NCBI RefSeq assembly: GCF_004358755.1
Contig: NZ_SMZY01000001.1
Location: forward strand, 434,001-498,000
Length of the DNA: 64,000 nt
Source of the DNA: Peribacillus frigoritolerans
GTDB lineage: Bacteria; Bacillota; Bacilli; Bacillales; Bacillaceae
Reading direction: 5' to 3'
Part shown: one piece after another, positions 41,224 through 50,832 of the stretch
How positions within the stretch are numbered: the first letter of the stretch is position 1
How the letters are laid out: each line of letters starts with the position of its first letter
Position numbers and translations under genes: made by a program
The notes under the pieces: model-generated
Database searches by the model: none
Seen by the model: the letters and a program-made list of their open reading frames with translations, nothing else
What the model was told of the DNA's origin: nothing

Positions 41224-41367
41224 AATAGATTTAAGGTGAAGAACAGAAAGCATATATTGAATGGAAAACCTGAAAGATTTTATTGAGGCGTGCGTCCGGA
41301 GAAGGGTTCATGCTTCTTTTTGTTGAATACACTTTTGAAAATAATAGCTGGCTGGAGGACACGGAAA

Positions 41368-41535
41368 TTGACGATTCTTGAACTGCTTGCCATTTTTACC
41401 GCAGTGTATGTGATCAGGTATTTTTTTGATTCAAAATATAAGCAGAGAAAAAAGAAATGGGTTGTTTCTGATATTTTGCTGACAGTCATGCTCGCTGTGA
41501 TTGTTCAGGAGATCTATTTTTTCTTTTTCAGTTAG
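41368..41535 (+). CDS. Small two-helix membrane protein
   Basis: A 55-residue protein (MTILELLAIFTAVYVIRYFF, then a basic loop KYKQRKKKW, then VVSDILLTVMLAVIVQEIYF). TTG 41368 is nine bases from GGAGG; the frame opened upstream at 41290 has no ribosome site. No family recognised. Confidence 0.55.
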   Translation: MTILELLAIFTAVYVIRYFFDSKYKQRKKKWVVSDILLTVMLAVIVQEIYFFFFS

Positions 41536-41577
41536 TATGTTAAAGCCGCTTTAGATTTGCCGCCGAAAGGAACGGAT

Positions 41578-41739
41578 ATGTCCAATACATTTGTTTTAGA
41601 AATTGATTTATCCAAGTGGCAGCAAAATCAAAAGGGGACATTCTTTTCCCGGGTGAGCGAAATCCTGCCTGCCCAACGGCTTGAAGGAGAAGTATTGATG
41701 TCCGGGTATTTCATGTCGATGTGGAGAGAAGAGATTTGA
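41578..41739 (+). CDS. 53-residue hypothetical protein
   Basis: Reads MSNTFVLEIDLSKWQQNQKG and ends GYFMSMWREEI. ATG 41578 follows AAAGGA by six bases. Soluble. Short, and of no recognised family. Confidence 0.45.
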   Translation: MSNTFVLEIDLSKWQQNQKGTFFSRVSEILPAQRLEGEVLMSGYFMSMWREEI

Positions 41740-41780
41740 GATGTACCATTTAAATAATGAAAAGAAGGAGGTGCCTCGTT

Positions 41781-42572
41781 TTGTCAAATCCTTCAAACGA
41801 AGAATTGCTCACTGGCGGCAACGTGTCCAGTGTGTACCGCTCAGGACAGACAGTAAGACGGGAATGTAAGTCAACTAGCAAACAGATTCATTCACTTCTA
41901 AAACATCTAGAAGAAAAAGGATATAATTATTCTCCCAGATATCTCGGAATGGATGAAAAAGGAAGAGAGATTCTGACCTTTATTGAAGGCGAAGCCGGGC
42001 ATTATCCGCTGAAAAAGTACATGTGGTCAGATGCGGTTTTGCAAGAAACAGCAGAAATGCTCCGGCTCTATCATGATGCTGTCAGTGATTTTCCATTCGA
42101 CAGCAGCTGGAAACCGCTTGATAATACTCCGCAGCCGTATGAAGTACTCTGTCATAATGATTTTGCGGTATATAACATCATTTTTAATAACCAGCGTCCA
42201 ATCGGAATCATTGATTTTGATGTCGCCGGACCTGGTCCGCACATTTGGGACATTGCATACACTCTTTATACATGCGTCCCGCTAAGCAGATTTTATCTCT
42301 CCGAAACAGGGGAAAAGGTTTATTATCAAGCATCGGAGCATGCCAGCAGGATTAAGCGGAGAATAAACTTGTTCTTTGATTCATACGGAAAGACGTTTGA
42401 AGAAGATGTTCTGGATATCGTTCTGCTGCGTATCGAAGGCTTGTGCAAGACGATTATAAGGGAAGCGGGAGAAGGTAATTCTGCTTTTCAGAAAATGATT
42501 GAAGAAGGTCATCTTGAACATTATCAAAAAGACCTTTCATTTATATCAAATCATAGGAATGATTGGGAATAA
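41781..42572 (+). CDS. Phosphotransferase, APH/choline kinase family
   Basis: A 263-residue kinase-like protein. CHNDFAVYNIIF carries the catalytic H-x-D-x5-N pattern (about residues 136-147) and IDFDVAGPGPHIWDIAY the metal-binding D-F-D. Relatives phosphorylate aminoglycosides, choline, homoserine or other small hydroxyl compounds; the N-terminal ATP loop (TGGNVSSVYRSG) is present. TTG 41781 is nine bases from AAGGAGG. Substrate unknown. Confidence 0.88.
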   Translation: MSNPSNEELLTGGNVSSVYRSGQTVRRECKSTSKQIHSLLKHLEEKGYNYSPRYLGMDEKGREILTFIEGEAGHYPLKKYMWSDAVLQETAEMLRLYHDAVSDFPFDSSWKPLDNTPQPYEVLCHNDFAVYNIIFNNQRPIGIIDFDVAGPGPHIWDIAYTLYTCVPLSRFYLSETGEKVYYQASEHASRIKRRINLFFDSYGKTFEEDVLDIVLLRIEGLCKTIIREAGEGNSAFQKMIEEGHLEHYQKDLSFISNHRNDWE

Positions 42573-42602
42573 TTCATTTTCGACCTGAAAGCGGGGGTTG
42601 GC

Positions 42603-43145
42603 ATGCTAAAGTGGAAATACGGAGATTACAGGGACTGGAAACGAGTTGTACAAAAAAGGTTTGCAAGTGCGATAATTTGTTCTAAAGAGTTTATAGGGCA
42701 TGTAACCTTAATCGAAATTGTCCAAGTAACCGAACCTCTAATTAAAAAATATGGAGAAACGAGTGTTTGTATTGCAGATAACGGCTACAAATGGCTTCAG
42801 TACTTCCCAAGAAACGAAAATTTTTCGCTTACTGTCATGTTTGATTCCTGCGGAAAGGTGACACAGTGGTATATAGATATATGTAAAGAAATTGGGGCAG
42901 ATGAACATGTGCCGTGGATGGATGACTTGTTCATTGACATTGTGGTCCTTCCATCGGGAGAGTGGTTTCGGTTGGATACAGAAGAGCTGGAGGAAGCCCG
43001 CAAGCAGGGAGATATTGATCAGGAGCTTTATGAACTGGCCTGGTATGAAGCTCGTCGAATAACAAAGAGAATACAAAACAATGAATTTCCTCTATTAAAT
43101 TTAGTGAATGAACATAAATTTTTGCTCGAACAAAAACTCAGATAG
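42603..43145 (+). CDS. DUF402-domain protein
   Basis: A 180-residue protein with the DUF402 pattern GYKWLQYFP, FSLTVMFDSCGKVTQWYIDI, PWMDDLFIDIVVLPSGE and ELEEARKQGDI. DUF402 proteins include nucleoside diphosphate phosphatases and RNA-associated YgaC-type proteins. ATG 42603 follows GCGGGGG. Independent of the neighbouring phosphotransferase as far as spacing shows (30 bp). Confidence 0.8.
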   Translation: MLKWKYGDYRDWKRVVQKRFASAIICSKEFIGHVTLIEIVQVTEPLIKKYGETSVCIADNGYKWLQYFPRNENFSLTVMFDSCGKVTQWYIDICKEIGADEHVPWMDDLFIDIVVLPSGEWFRLDTEELEEARKQGDIDQELYELAWYEARRITKRIQNNEFPLLNLVNEHKFLLEQKLR

Positions 43146-43181
43146 TATCGTTTTAAAGATATGAAAGGACGTGCAAAAACA

Positions 43182-43889
43182 ATGGATACCAAAACGGTTA
43201 TGCAGGAGCTTGAAGCGCTCGGCAAGGAACGGACTAAGAAAATGTACCTGTCAAACGGGGCTCACGAACCTCTTTTTGGTGTGGCAACTGGAGCGATGAA
43301 ACCAATGGCCAAACAAATTAAAATCAATCAGGCACTGGCAGAAGATCTGTATGCCACGGGGAATTATGATGCGATGTATTTTGCCGGGATTATTGCAGAT
43401 CCAAAAGCCATGACGGAGGAGGATTTTGACCGCTGGATCGATGCAGCTTATTTTTATATGCTGTCGGACTATGTGGTGGCAGTGACTCTATCTGAATCAG
43501 ATAGTGCGCAGGATGTGGCAGATAAGTGGATTGCGAGCGGGGAAGAGCTCAAAATGTCTGCAGGCTGGAGCTGCTACTGCTGGCTGCTTGGAAACCGCAA
43601 GGACCATGAATTTTCCGAAGACAAGATTGCTGCGATGCTTGATCAGGTCAAAAATACCATTCATGATTCGCCGGAACGAGCGAAATATGCCATGAATCAA
43701 TTTGTTTACACGGTCGGGATTTCGTATGTGCCGCTGAGTGAAAAAGCAGTTGAGACTGCTAAGGCGATCGGAACAGTTGAAATTAGGCGGGACACGAAAA
43801 AAAGCACTGCTTTGAACGCTTTCGAAAATATTCAAAAGGATCTGGATAAAGGACGGCTTGGATTTAAGCGGAAGTATGTAAGGTGTTAG
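43182..43889 (+). CDS. DNA alkylation repair (AlkD-like) protein
   Basis: A 235-residue HEAT-repeat protein with AlkD/DNA alkylation-repair features: EPLFGVATGAMKPMAKQIKI, then DAMYFAGIIADP, then WIDAAYFYMLSDYVV, and SAGWSCYCWLLGNRKD. AlkD-type glycosylases remove bulky alkylated bases; this subgroup's activity has not been established here. ATG 43182 follows AAAGGA. Terminator 20 bases downstream. Confidence 0.75.
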   Translation: MDTKTVMQELEALGKERTKKMYLSNGAHEPLFGVATGAMKPMAKQIKINQALAEDLYATGNYDAMYFAGIIADPKAMTEEDFDRWIDAAYFYMLSDYVVAVTLSESDSAQDVADKWIASGEELKMSAGWSCYCWLLGNRKDHEFSEDKIAAMLDQVKNTIHDSPERAKYAMNQFVYTVGISYVPLSEKAVETAKAIGTVEIRRDTKKSTALNAFENIQKDLDKGRLGFKRKYVRC

Positions 43890-43910
43890 GATTTTTTTCT
43901 ATTGAACGAT

Positions 43911-43935
43911 AAAAAGCAGCCATTGGCTGCTTTTT
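43911..43935 (+). terminator. Terminator
   Basis: AAAAAGCAGCC-ATT-GGCTGCTTTTT, a perfect hairpin with a T-run on both strands; it can also end the minus-strand psd remnant. Confidence 0.85.
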
Positions 43936-43970
43936 ATAAGGTTTCGTTCTTTTGATTAGACTGCGTGACA

Positions 43971-44354
43971 TTACAACTTCGGCATGTCACCATCAGACTT
44001 CCACCTGCCAATTTCCTCGCCCATTTTCACCGGTCCTGTCTTTCCGGTAAATTCAAGGTGTCCTTTTGGAACACAGATCACAACAGTTGAGCCGAATGAA
44101 AAGTAGCCAAATGGATCGCCGCGGCGTACATCGTGCTGATGATTGGTTCTTTCAATGGAATTAACATTGAGGGCACCGACCATCACCTGTGCAAAAGGAG
44201 CTCCGTCAACGCTGAATTTTGTTACTAAACGGTAATTTCTCGTCAAAGGGCGGAGTCCGTATTTTAATCCGATTGTATTAACCGGAGCCGCTTCTTTTCC
44301 CAATGTATATACATCTTCAACCGCTGCATCCATTGGGACATGAACCCGGTGAAA
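43971..44354 (-). pseudogene. psd: Phosphatidylserine decarboxylase remnant, N-terminus lost
   Basis: The last ~127 residues of a phosphatidylserine decarboxylase: FHRVHVPMDAAV, FAQVMVGALNVNSIE and YFSFGSTVVICVP, the last with the G-S-T self-cleavage site that forms the pyruvoyl group. The family's N-terminal membrane-binding half is missing. The homology stops exactly where a NUDIX gene starts on the opposite strand, so this is a deletion scar. A possible start within the remnant (ATG near 44333) cannot restore function. Confidence 0.75.
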
Positions 44355-44698
44355 GTCTGACAGCCGCTTTGAAGAGAGAATTCCTTGAAGAGACTGGCAT
44401 TGAAGTAAAAGTGATAAAAAACGTGGGTATGGCAGATTTTATGCTGCCATGGACCTGGAATAATTATGAATTTGTTCATCACATAGCAGCATTTTATTTA
44501 GTTGAAAAAGTTGGGGGCAATCTAAAGAACCCTCAACAGTTTGAAGGTCAAGATTCGCTTAATGCCATGTGGGTATCAAAAGATGAGGCAAGTATGAATG
44601 ATGCATCACCGCTGATTCTTAAAGCATTTAGGTGGATGGAAGAGGAGGTACTTAGCCCGGATGTTGAGGTGTATGAGGAGTGGGAGATAAAAGATTGA
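44348..44698 (+). pseudogene. NUDIX hydrolase remnant, N-terminus lost
   Basis: From GESLTAALKREF onward the protein is a close relative of the array NUDIX protein at 22418 through to its C-terminus (ADFMLPWTWNNYEFVHHIAA, QFEGQDSL, DVEVYEEWEI). The first ~50 residues, with the start of the Nudix box, are replaced by out-of-frame psd sequence. The open frame continues upstream to 44303 only by chance. Catalytic EExG residues remain, but without a start it is probably inactive. Confidence 0.75.
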
Positions 44699-44716
44699 GA
44701 AGAAAAGGAGACCTTC

Positions 44717-45508
44717 ATGCAAGAAAAAAAGTCACACTATAACTTCGAAGAGTACGACGATCCTTCGCTCTATGACGGGGAAAACGAGTCTTATACAAGC
44801 GACATTCCCTTATTGTTGAAATGGGCATCGCTGACAAAAGGAGCAATAATCGATATTGCCTGCGGTACAGGGAGAGCCACTATTCCTTTAGCAAGGCAGG
44901 GTCATCACATTATTGGAGTGGATGTCCATAAAGGAATGCTGGACGAAGCAAGGAGAAAGTTTTCAGACTTACATCTTGAAATCGATTGGGTTCAGCAGGA
45001 CTGTATGGATTTAAACCTTAAAATTAGAGCGGATTTCATCTATACCGTGGGAAACTCTTTTCAGCATTTTCTGACCAATGAAGAACAGGATAAGCTGTTG
45101 GATTCAGTCAGCCGGCATTTGAATTCAGATGGAATCTTTATTTTCGGAACCAGATTTCCCGGGGCAGAAGAGCTGGTTTCAACAGGGACAGAGGAATTCT
45201 GGCAGACATATGAAGATGCAGAGTCTAAGCTGCAAGTAGACGTTTTCTGCATATCCTCTTATGATCCCATCAGCCAAATCCAGCATAATACAACAATAAG
45301 GAAGTATAAGAATGAAGCGGGAGAAGAAGTAAAAGAGAAAAAAACTGAGATCTCTCTGCGCTATGTGTTTCCCAGGGAAATGGAGAGACTGCTGTCCATG
45401 AACGGGTTCAAGGTTTTAAACGTGTATGGGGACTGGAATGAAAATCCGCTGACAGGCGAAAGTAAAGAAATGGTGTATGTTTGTCAAAAAGCAGGGGGGA
45501 ATCAATAG
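44717..45508 (+). CDS. Class I SAM-dependent methyltransferase
   Basis: A 263-residue methyltransferase with motif I IIDIACGTGRATIPLARQGH at about residues 40-59, then VDVHKGMLDEAR and VQQDCMDLN. Substrate unknown. ATG 44717 follows AAGGAG by eight bases. It follows the NUDIX remnant and ends at a strong terminator. Confidence 0.88.
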   Translation: MQEKKSHYNFEEYDDPSLYDGENESYTSDIPLLLKWASLTKGAIIDIACGTGRATIPLARQGHHIIGVDVHKGMLDEARRKFSDLHLEIDWVQQDCMDLNLKIRADFIYTVGNSFQHFLTNEEQDKLLDSVSRHLNSDGIFIFGTRFPGAEELVSTGTEEFWQTYEDAESKLQVDVFCISSYDPISQIQHNTTIRKYKNEAGEEVKEKKTEISLRYVFPREMERLLSMNGFKVLNVYGDWNENPLTGESKEMVYVCQKAGGNQ

Positions 45509-45523
45509 CTGTGTTAACAAAAG

Positions 45524-45560
45524 CGGGTACTGCATCGATGTGAGATGCAGTACCCGTTTT
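45524..45560. terminator. Strong bidirectional terminator
   Basis: CGGGTACTGCATC and GATGCAGTACCCG form a perfect 13-bp stem with a seven-base loop and TTTT. Lies between the methyltransferase gene and namA on the other strand. Confidence 0.9.
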
Positions 45561-45591
45561 CTGCTGTAGCCAGTTTGTTAATAATGCTTCT

Positions 45592-46608
45592 TTACCACCC
45601 GCGCGCATACTGCTTAGGCGCTTCGATCTCAACGCCAAGTTCAGCTGCTGCAGTCCGCGGCCAGTATGGGTCACGAAGGAGGGCGCGTGCAATGAAGATA
45701 AGGTCTGCGCGGCCGTTGCCAAGGATTTCTTCAGCCTGTGTTCCGGTTGTGATCAGGCCGACAGCACCAGTATCGATGCCGGCTCCTTCACGGATGCGCT
45801 CGGCAAATTTCACCTGGTAGCCCGGGAAGACTTTGATGTCTGCAGGAACAAGAGCACCTGAGCTGACATCAATTAAATCAACCCCCTGTTCCTTCATCCA
45901 CGTGCTGAATTCCACATAATCTTCCACATTTAATCCTTCCGTGTGATAGTCTGTCGCGGATACACGGACAAATAATGGACCATCCCAAACTTCTTTTACA
46001 GCCTCAATCACTTCATGGAGGAAGCGGTAGCGGTTTTCTTTGCTTCCGCCATACTCGTCTGTCCGCTTATTGGAAAGCGGCGAAAGGAACTGGTTCATTA
46101 AGTATCCATGCGCCCCGTGAAGCTCAATAATATCGAATCCGGCTTTTTTAGCTCGGATGGCTCCGTCTTTAAAAGCCTGAATGGTTTCCTGGATTTTTTC
46201 TTTTGTCATTTCAACAGGTGTTTTGCTTTTCTCGTTGAACGGAAGAGCAGAGGCGGATACGATTTCGCCCTCAAGAACGGCTTTTCTTCCTGCATGTGCA
46301 AGCTGAATGGCTGTTTTTGCCCCGTATTGCTTCATGCCATCTACAAGCTTTGCAAGACCCTCTACATGATTATCGCTCCATATCCCTAAATCCTGAGGGG
46401 AAATTCTTCCTTGGGGAGTAACAGACGTTGCTTCAATCATGATCAGTCCAGCACCGCCGACAGCACGGCTGATATAGTGTGTCATATGAAAATCTTCAAC
46501 CATGCCGCCTTCTCGGTGAGAAGAATACATGCACATTGGAGACATCACGATGCGATTTTTCAGTGTGACATTTTTAACGGTGTATGGTGTAAATAAATGA
46601 TTTTTCAT
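45592..46608 (-). CDS. namA: NADPH dehydrogenase, old yellow enzyme family
   Basis: A 338-residue FMN-containing ene-reductase, like B. subtilis YqjM/NamA. Features: MSPMCMYSS at the N-terminus, [20 protein letters not shown] with the substrate-binding H-x-x-H, RTDEYGGS, and [13 protein letters not shown]. It reduces activated C=C bonds and nitro compounds with NADPH. Length is normal. It sits in the yqj order but on the opposite strand from yqjN. Confidence 0.93.
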   Translation of the reverse strand: MKNHLFTPYTVKNVTLKNRIVMSPMCMYSSHREGGMVEDFHMTHYISRAVGGAGLIMIEATSVTPQGRISPQDLGIWSDNHVEGLAKLVDGMKQYGAKTAIQLAHAGRKAVLEGEIVSASALPFNEKSKTPVEMTKEKIQETIQAFKDGAIRAKKAGFDIIELHGAHGYLMNQFLSPLSNKRTDEYGGSKENRYRFLHEVIEAVKEVWDGPLFVRVSATDYHTEGLNVEDYVEFSTWMKEQGVDLIDVSSGALVPADIKVFPGYQVKFAERIREGAGIDTGAVGLITTGTQAEEILGNGRADLIFIARALLRDPYWPRTAAAELGVEIEAPKQYARGW

Positions 46609-46751
46609 TGAGCTTTACCTCCCTGAAGTGAATTTCATAAAAAGTATAACAGCTTTATTTCCATACTTCATGTAAGTTGCCTGACAGCCTCTTTTAAAAA
46701 TTGCGAAAATTCTTTAGAATAGAAACAGCATCTATTTTAGGAGGTCTCATC

Positions 46752-48380
46752 ATGAATTCAAAATGGCAAACGAAACAGCAGCTGACTGAACTATTAACAG
46801 GACTAGTGAACCTTGCAAGCGTTACAGGTTCAAAAGATGAGATTGCACTTGCCCAGCATCTTTATTATGTACTGAATGATTTCCCTTATTTTAAAGAAAA
46901 TCCGGACTTTCTGCAGCTCCATCCCTTGGCTGATGGAAGGTATTTTCTGACTGCCCTTGTAAAAAGCGAAAAGCAGACAGATGAAACCGTAATGTTACTA
47001 AGTCATTTTGATGTGGTTGATGTAAAAGATTACGGCCACCTGCAGCATTTAGCGTTCCATCCTCACGAGTTAACGAAGGAGCTGCTGAACACAGCTGATC
47101 TCCTGCCGCCTCATGTTAAAGAAGATATCGAGACAGGCGAGTGGCTTTTTGGCCGCGGCACTATGGATATGAAAGCGGGTCTGACGGTTCAGCTTGGAAT
47201 GCTTGAACGTGCAATGAATGGGGAGTTTGAAGGGAATCTTCTTTTGCTGACTGTTCCTGACGAAGAAGTGAATTCTGCGGGAATGCTCGGCGCGGTTCCG
47301 GTTTTGACAGAGTTAAAAAACCAATTTAACTTATCATACCGGGCATGTGTAAATTCTGAGCCCATGTTTTCTAGATACCCGAACGATAAAAATTATTATG
47401 TATACAGCGGTTCAATAGGCAAAGTGCTTGCGGGATTTTACTGCAGCGGAGTCGAAACTCATGTAGGAGAGCCTTTTTCAGGATTAAACGCAAACCTTAT
47501 GGTATCTGAGCTGAATAGGCTCCTTGAACTGAACGGGCGCTACAGCGAAAAAGTCGATGACGAAGTCACACCGCCGCCGATGAATCTGATGCAAAAGGAT
47601 TTAAAGGAAGAGTATTCGGTGCAAATTCCGCACGAAGCCGTTACGCTTTTTAATATTTTAACCATGAAACGCAGCATGCTTGAACTGCATGGCATGCTTA
47701 TGAGAACGGCAGAGCAGGCGGCAGATAATATTGAGCGCTTTTATGATAAGAAAGCGAAACATTACAGCCAGTCTATTTCATATACACCCGCATCATATAA
47801 GGTAACCGTTATGTCCTATGATGACCTGCTTAAATACGCCGTGATGAAAGTCGGAGAGGCGGAAGTGAACCGGCATATTCATTATTTAAAAGCGAACCGC
47901 GGCGATCTGGATGATCGTCATTTCACAAATAAAATCGTCTCTGGCTTATCCGGATTGTGCAAGGAGCTTGCGCCTTTGATTGTTGTATTTTACAGTCCGC
48001 CGTTTTATCCATCCGTTTCATCAAAAGAGGATGAATTTATCCAGGGAATTCTTTCAGAAGTTCAAAGCTACGCGAAGGATCAGTTTCAGATTTCACTCGA
48101 AAATCAGCAGTATTTTGCCGGACTTTCCGATTTGAGCTTTCTGCAGATTAAAGAAAGCGAAGAATCCATCCGTGAGCTGACAGACAATATGCCGATTTAC
48201 GGGGACCATTATCAGCTTCCACTTGAAGAAATCAAAGCACTGAATATTCCTGTTTTAAATGTTGGGCCATTTGGAAAGGATCCGCATAAATGGACGGAGC
48301 GTCTGCATCTCCCTTATTCTTTTGAAACATGTCCTGAGCTGCTTTCCTTTACACTGAAGAGGATTTTTGAAAAGAAATAG
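46752..48380 (+). CDS. yqjN: M20-family peptidase (YqjN-like)
   Basis: A 542-residue metallopeptidase of the M20 family. Metal-binding motifs: LLSHFDVVDV, RGTMDMKAG and TVPDEEVNSAGMLGAV (catalytic and metal-bridging E-E). Longer than usual M20 enzymes, like YqjN of B. subtilis, annotated as an amino-acid degradation protein (RocB-like). ATG 46752 follows AGGAGG. The alpha/beta-hydrolase gene starts 10 bases after its stop, a likely operon. Confidence 0.9.
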   Translation: MNSKWQTKQQLTELLTGLVNLASVTGSKDEIALAQHLYYVLNDFPYFKENPDFLQLHPLADGRYFLTALVKSEKQTDETVMLLSHFDVVDVKDYGHLQHLAFHPHELTKELLNTADLLPPHVKEDIETGEWLFGRGTMDMKAGLTVQLGMLERAMNGEFEGNLLLLTVPDEEVNSAGMLGAVPVLTELKNQFNLSYRACVNSEPMFSRYPNDKNYYVYSGSIGKVLAGFYCSGVETHVGEPFSGLNANLMVSELNRLLELNGRYSEKVDDEVTPPPMNLMQKDLKEEYSVQIPHEAVTLFNILTMKRSMLELHGMLMRTAEQAADNIERFYDKKAKHYSQSISYTPASYKVTVMSYDDLLKYAVMKVGEAEVNRHIHYLKANRGDLDDRHFTNKIVSGLSGLCKELAPLIVVFYSPPFYPSVSSKEDEFIQGILSEVQSYAKDQFQISLENQQYFAGLSDLSFLQIKESEESIRELTDNMPIYGDHYQLPLEEIKALNIPVLNVGPFGKDPHKWTERLHLPYSFETCPELLSFTLKRIFEKK

Positions 48381-48390
48381 GTGAAAACAA

Positions 48391-49155
48391 ATGAAGTTTG
48401 AGCGAGTTGAAATTAAGAATTCCCGGCAATTAACATTGATCGGGAATTTTTATGCTGCATCATCAGATTGCGTCATCATTATGTGCCACGGTTTTACTTC
48501 TGATAAGTCCTCCCGCGGAAGGTTTGACCGGTTTGCACTGCGATTTCAAGCGTCAGGCTTTCATGTACTGGCGTTTGATTTCAGCGGCTGCGGGGAAAGC
48601 GATGACGATTCACTTACAATGGCTAAACAAGCAGATGATCTGCAGGCTGCACTTGCGTTTGTAAAACAAAAAGGCATACGGAAAATTGCTCTTTACGGAC
48701 ACAGTTTAGGGAGCAGAATCTGTTTGATGAGCTATTGTAAGGACATTCAGACAATCGTGCTTACCGGTGCTTCGACAGGCGGGACGGTATATGACTGGAA
48801 CGAGCACTTTACACCGGCCCAAATGAAAGAACTGAGGGAAACCGGTAAAATAACACAGCTGCTGACAAATGGCCCGAGAAAGAAAGTCATCATTGAGCAG
48901 CAAATGCTTGATGACTTTGAACAGTGTGATCAGAAAAAACTGCTGTCTGCCATATCGTGTCCTGTCTTAATCATTCATGGCAATCATGACGGGGAAGAAA
49001 AGATGCTTTCAGAAAAATCGCGGGAAGGAATGAAGTACCTGTCAAAGGAATCGAAGCTTGTTATTATAGATGGCGCAGCTCATAGTTTTATGGGGCATTT
49101 GGACGTGGTGGAAGAGCTGGCGGCGGATTGGCTTTTGCAGCATGTAAAGGCCTGA
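48391..49155 (+). CDS. yqjL: Alpha/beta hydrolase (YqjL-like)
   Basis: A 254-residue hydrolase with nucleophile elbow GHSLGS, MCHGFTSDKSSRG as oxyanion region, LIIHGNHDGEE with the acidic residue and GAAHSFMGH with the His. Placement beside yqjM/yqjN matches B. subtilis YqjL. Substrate unknown. ATG 48391 follows AGGTGA. Confidence 0.85.
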   Translation: MKFERVEIKNSRQLTLIGNFYAASSDCVIIMCHGFTSDKSSRGRFDRFALRFQASGFHVLAFDFSGCGESDDDSLTMAKQADDLQAALAFVKQKGIRKIALYGHSLGSRICLMSYCKDIQTIVLTGASTGGTVYDWNEHFTPAQMKELRETGKITQLLTNGPRKKVIIEQQMLDDFEQCDQKKLLSAISCPVLIIHGNHDGEEKMLSEKSREGMKYLSKESKLVIIDGAAHSFMGHLDVVEELAADWLLQHVKA

Positions 49156-49280
49156 GGATGGGAATAGCTGATTTCATTTTTATGAAAGTTTCTGCGGTTC
49201 TGCCTGAAGGGAAAAGTACTTTTTAAATGGGGATTCGAAGAGCTTTTGTGGTTTCATTTACGGATAAGGGAGCGGTTTGC

Positions 49281-49730
49281 ATGTTTGTTGTAAATGTTGA
49301 AGGTGCTGTCTTTAAAGATGGCCGATGGCTGATTATTGAAAGAAGCATGGAGGAAGAACACGCACCAGGACAGCTTTCCCTCGCAGGCGGAAAAGTGGAG
49401 CAGGAAGGGGCTTCTTCCACTATTTTAGAACGGACGCTGAAACGTGAAATCGAGGAAGAAACCGGCATTGAGATTAGTGAGGACATGAGTTATGTGCACA
49501 GCACTTCTTTTGTTTCGGATGACGGAGTCCATGTGGTTGATGTTGTTTTTTTATGTGAATATAAGAGCGGGACACCTTATGCAAAGAGCGAAGATGAGGT
49601 CACATCTGCTGCCTGGATGACATTTGAAGAGGTCATGGCGAATGAGGCTGCTCCGCCATGGCTTAAAAACAGCATTCAGCTCTCTAACTCTATCAGAATG
49701 AAAAAAGAGTCCGGCCAGATCCTTACATAG
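49281..49730 (+). CDS. NUDIX hydrolase
   Basis: A 149-residue NUDIX protein with box GGKVEQEGASSTILERTLKR-EIEEETGIE; the spacing is slightly longer than standard. ATG 49281 is eight bases from AAGGGAG; the ATG at 49227 has none. Substrate unknown. Followed by an imperfect hairpin and T-run before the converging B12-protein operon. Confidence 0.85.
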   Translation: MFVVNVEGAVFKDGRWLIIERSMEEEHAPGQLSLAGGKVEQEGASSTILERTLKREIEEETGIEISEDMSYVHSTSFVSDDGVHVVDVVFLCEYKSGTPYAKSEDEVTSAAWMTFEEVMANEAAPPWLKNSIQLSNSIRMKKESGQILT

Positions 49731-49752
49731 GATGCAGGTCAGTCTCTTTTTT

Positions 49753-50442
49753 TTAGTTTAATGGAGATACAGTTTGGCTTGCTTCAGCGAGAGTGTGAGT
49801 CTTGTACTCAAGCATTCCGTGCTTGCTCAGCCAGTTCTCTATGGCTTTTAAATCGTACATGATTTCTGCCTGGCCTGAACAATAAGGCTGCAGATCATAT
49901 TGATTCACGATTCTGCCTCCAATAAGAATGGCTGGATGATTAAGCAAAGCAGCCAGAGCATCAACATATTTTTTTATATTCGGCAAATGATACACAATGG
50001 AAATGGAGAGGCAGATGACTTCCGGCTTCCAGAGCTCTGCTTTCTTAATGGCGTATTCAAGCGGAAGGTTAGGGCCTAAATAGTGTGTTTCATACCCTTT
50101 TTCTTCGAATAAGCTGTTGACCATCTTCAGGCCCAAATAATGCTGCTCTCCTTCAACACACAGAAGCATTGCTTTCTTTCTGCCTTCTGATGCTGAATGT
50201 TGCATCGGCGGATAAATCGTTGATAATATAAAATCACAAACTACGCTTGCCAAATGCTCATCTGCTACCGTAATTTCATTATTTTCCCATAACTCGCCTA
50301 CATGCTGCATCGCAGGCGTGAATAGCTCTTCAAATAGTTGGGTGCGTGACAGGTGACTGTGAGCTTTGACCAGCTGGACTGCTGCATGCTCATCGCCGTT
50401 CAATAGCAATTGAGCAAATTCCAGTGCTTGAGAATTCTTCAA
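49753..50442 (-). CDS. Cobalamin-binding protein with CarH-like light-sensing motif
   Basis: A 229-residue stand-alone B12-binding protein. The first ~90 residues form the B12_binding_2 helical bundle with LWENNEITVADEHLAS, which fits the W-x9-E-H pattern of AdoCbl photoreceptors (CarH/LitR). The second part is the Rossmann-like B12 fold: E-x-H-x-x-G (GEQHYLG), SISI and IGGRI. Unlike CarH it has no DNA-binding domain. Last gene of a three-gene operon; no MerR gene is adjacent, so any output is unknown. Confidence 0.75.
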   Translation of the reverse strand: MKNSQALEFAQLLLNGDEHAAVQLVKAHSHLSRTQLFEELFTPAMQHVGELWENNEITVADEHLASVVCDFILSTIYPPMQHSASEGRKKAMLLCVEGEQHYLGLKMVNSLFEEKGYETHYLGPNLPLEYAIKKAELWKPEVICLSISIVYHLPNIKKYVDALAALLNHPAILIGGRIVNQYDLQPYCSGQAEIMYDLKAIENWLSKHGMLEYKTHTLAEASQTVSPLN

Positions 50443-50463
50443 AACAGAACACCCCGTTTCTCT

Positions 50464-50832
50464 TTATTTCTCTTTTTCTAGTAAAAGTGAGCGGATGCCA
50501 GCATCTAAAAATGAAAGATAATCTGATACTGTCTCTGCGTCCTCGATCTCAGCTGAGAGGAGGACTTCTTTAATCAGCATGAAATTATCAATCAAATGCT
50601 GTGTTTTCATGCCATGTTTCACTAAAATCCCATTCAGCCATTTCGCATAATCTGTAAAAATCTGCTCATTTTGCAGTTCATAAGCTGTTTTAAGATGGTT
50701 TAAATGATGATGATTATCTTCCCTGCATTTCTCTTTTCCTTTTTCTCCGAAACGTTCCAGCAGAGAGGGCTCATTTTGATAGATTCTTTCGGTCACGTCA
50801 TGGACAATTTGGTCTGCCGGAAAAAAGCTCAT
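50464..50832 (-). CDS. All-helical protein of unknown function
   Basis: A 122-residue helical protein (SLLERFGEKGKEKCREDNHH, HLNHLKTAYELQNEQIFTDY, WLNGILVKHGMK). The H-H-x-x-H run and W/G pattern look like a small sensor or B12/heme-associated helical domain. ATG 50832 overlaps the stop of the upstream gene by four bases. Probably works with the B12-binding protein in the same operon. I cannot name the family. Confidence 0.65.
   Translation of the reverse strand: MSFFPADQIVHDVTERIYQNEPSLLERFGEKGKEKCREDNHHHLNHLKTAYELQNEQIFTDYAKWLNGILVKHGMKTQHLIDNFMLIKEVLLSAEIEDAETVSDYLSFLDAGIRSLLLEKEK

Noticed and set aside
49716-49757. Terminator between NUDIX gene and B12 operon
   Set aside because: Only weak pairing (AAAGAG/CTCTTT with an irregular middle); not listed as a feature.
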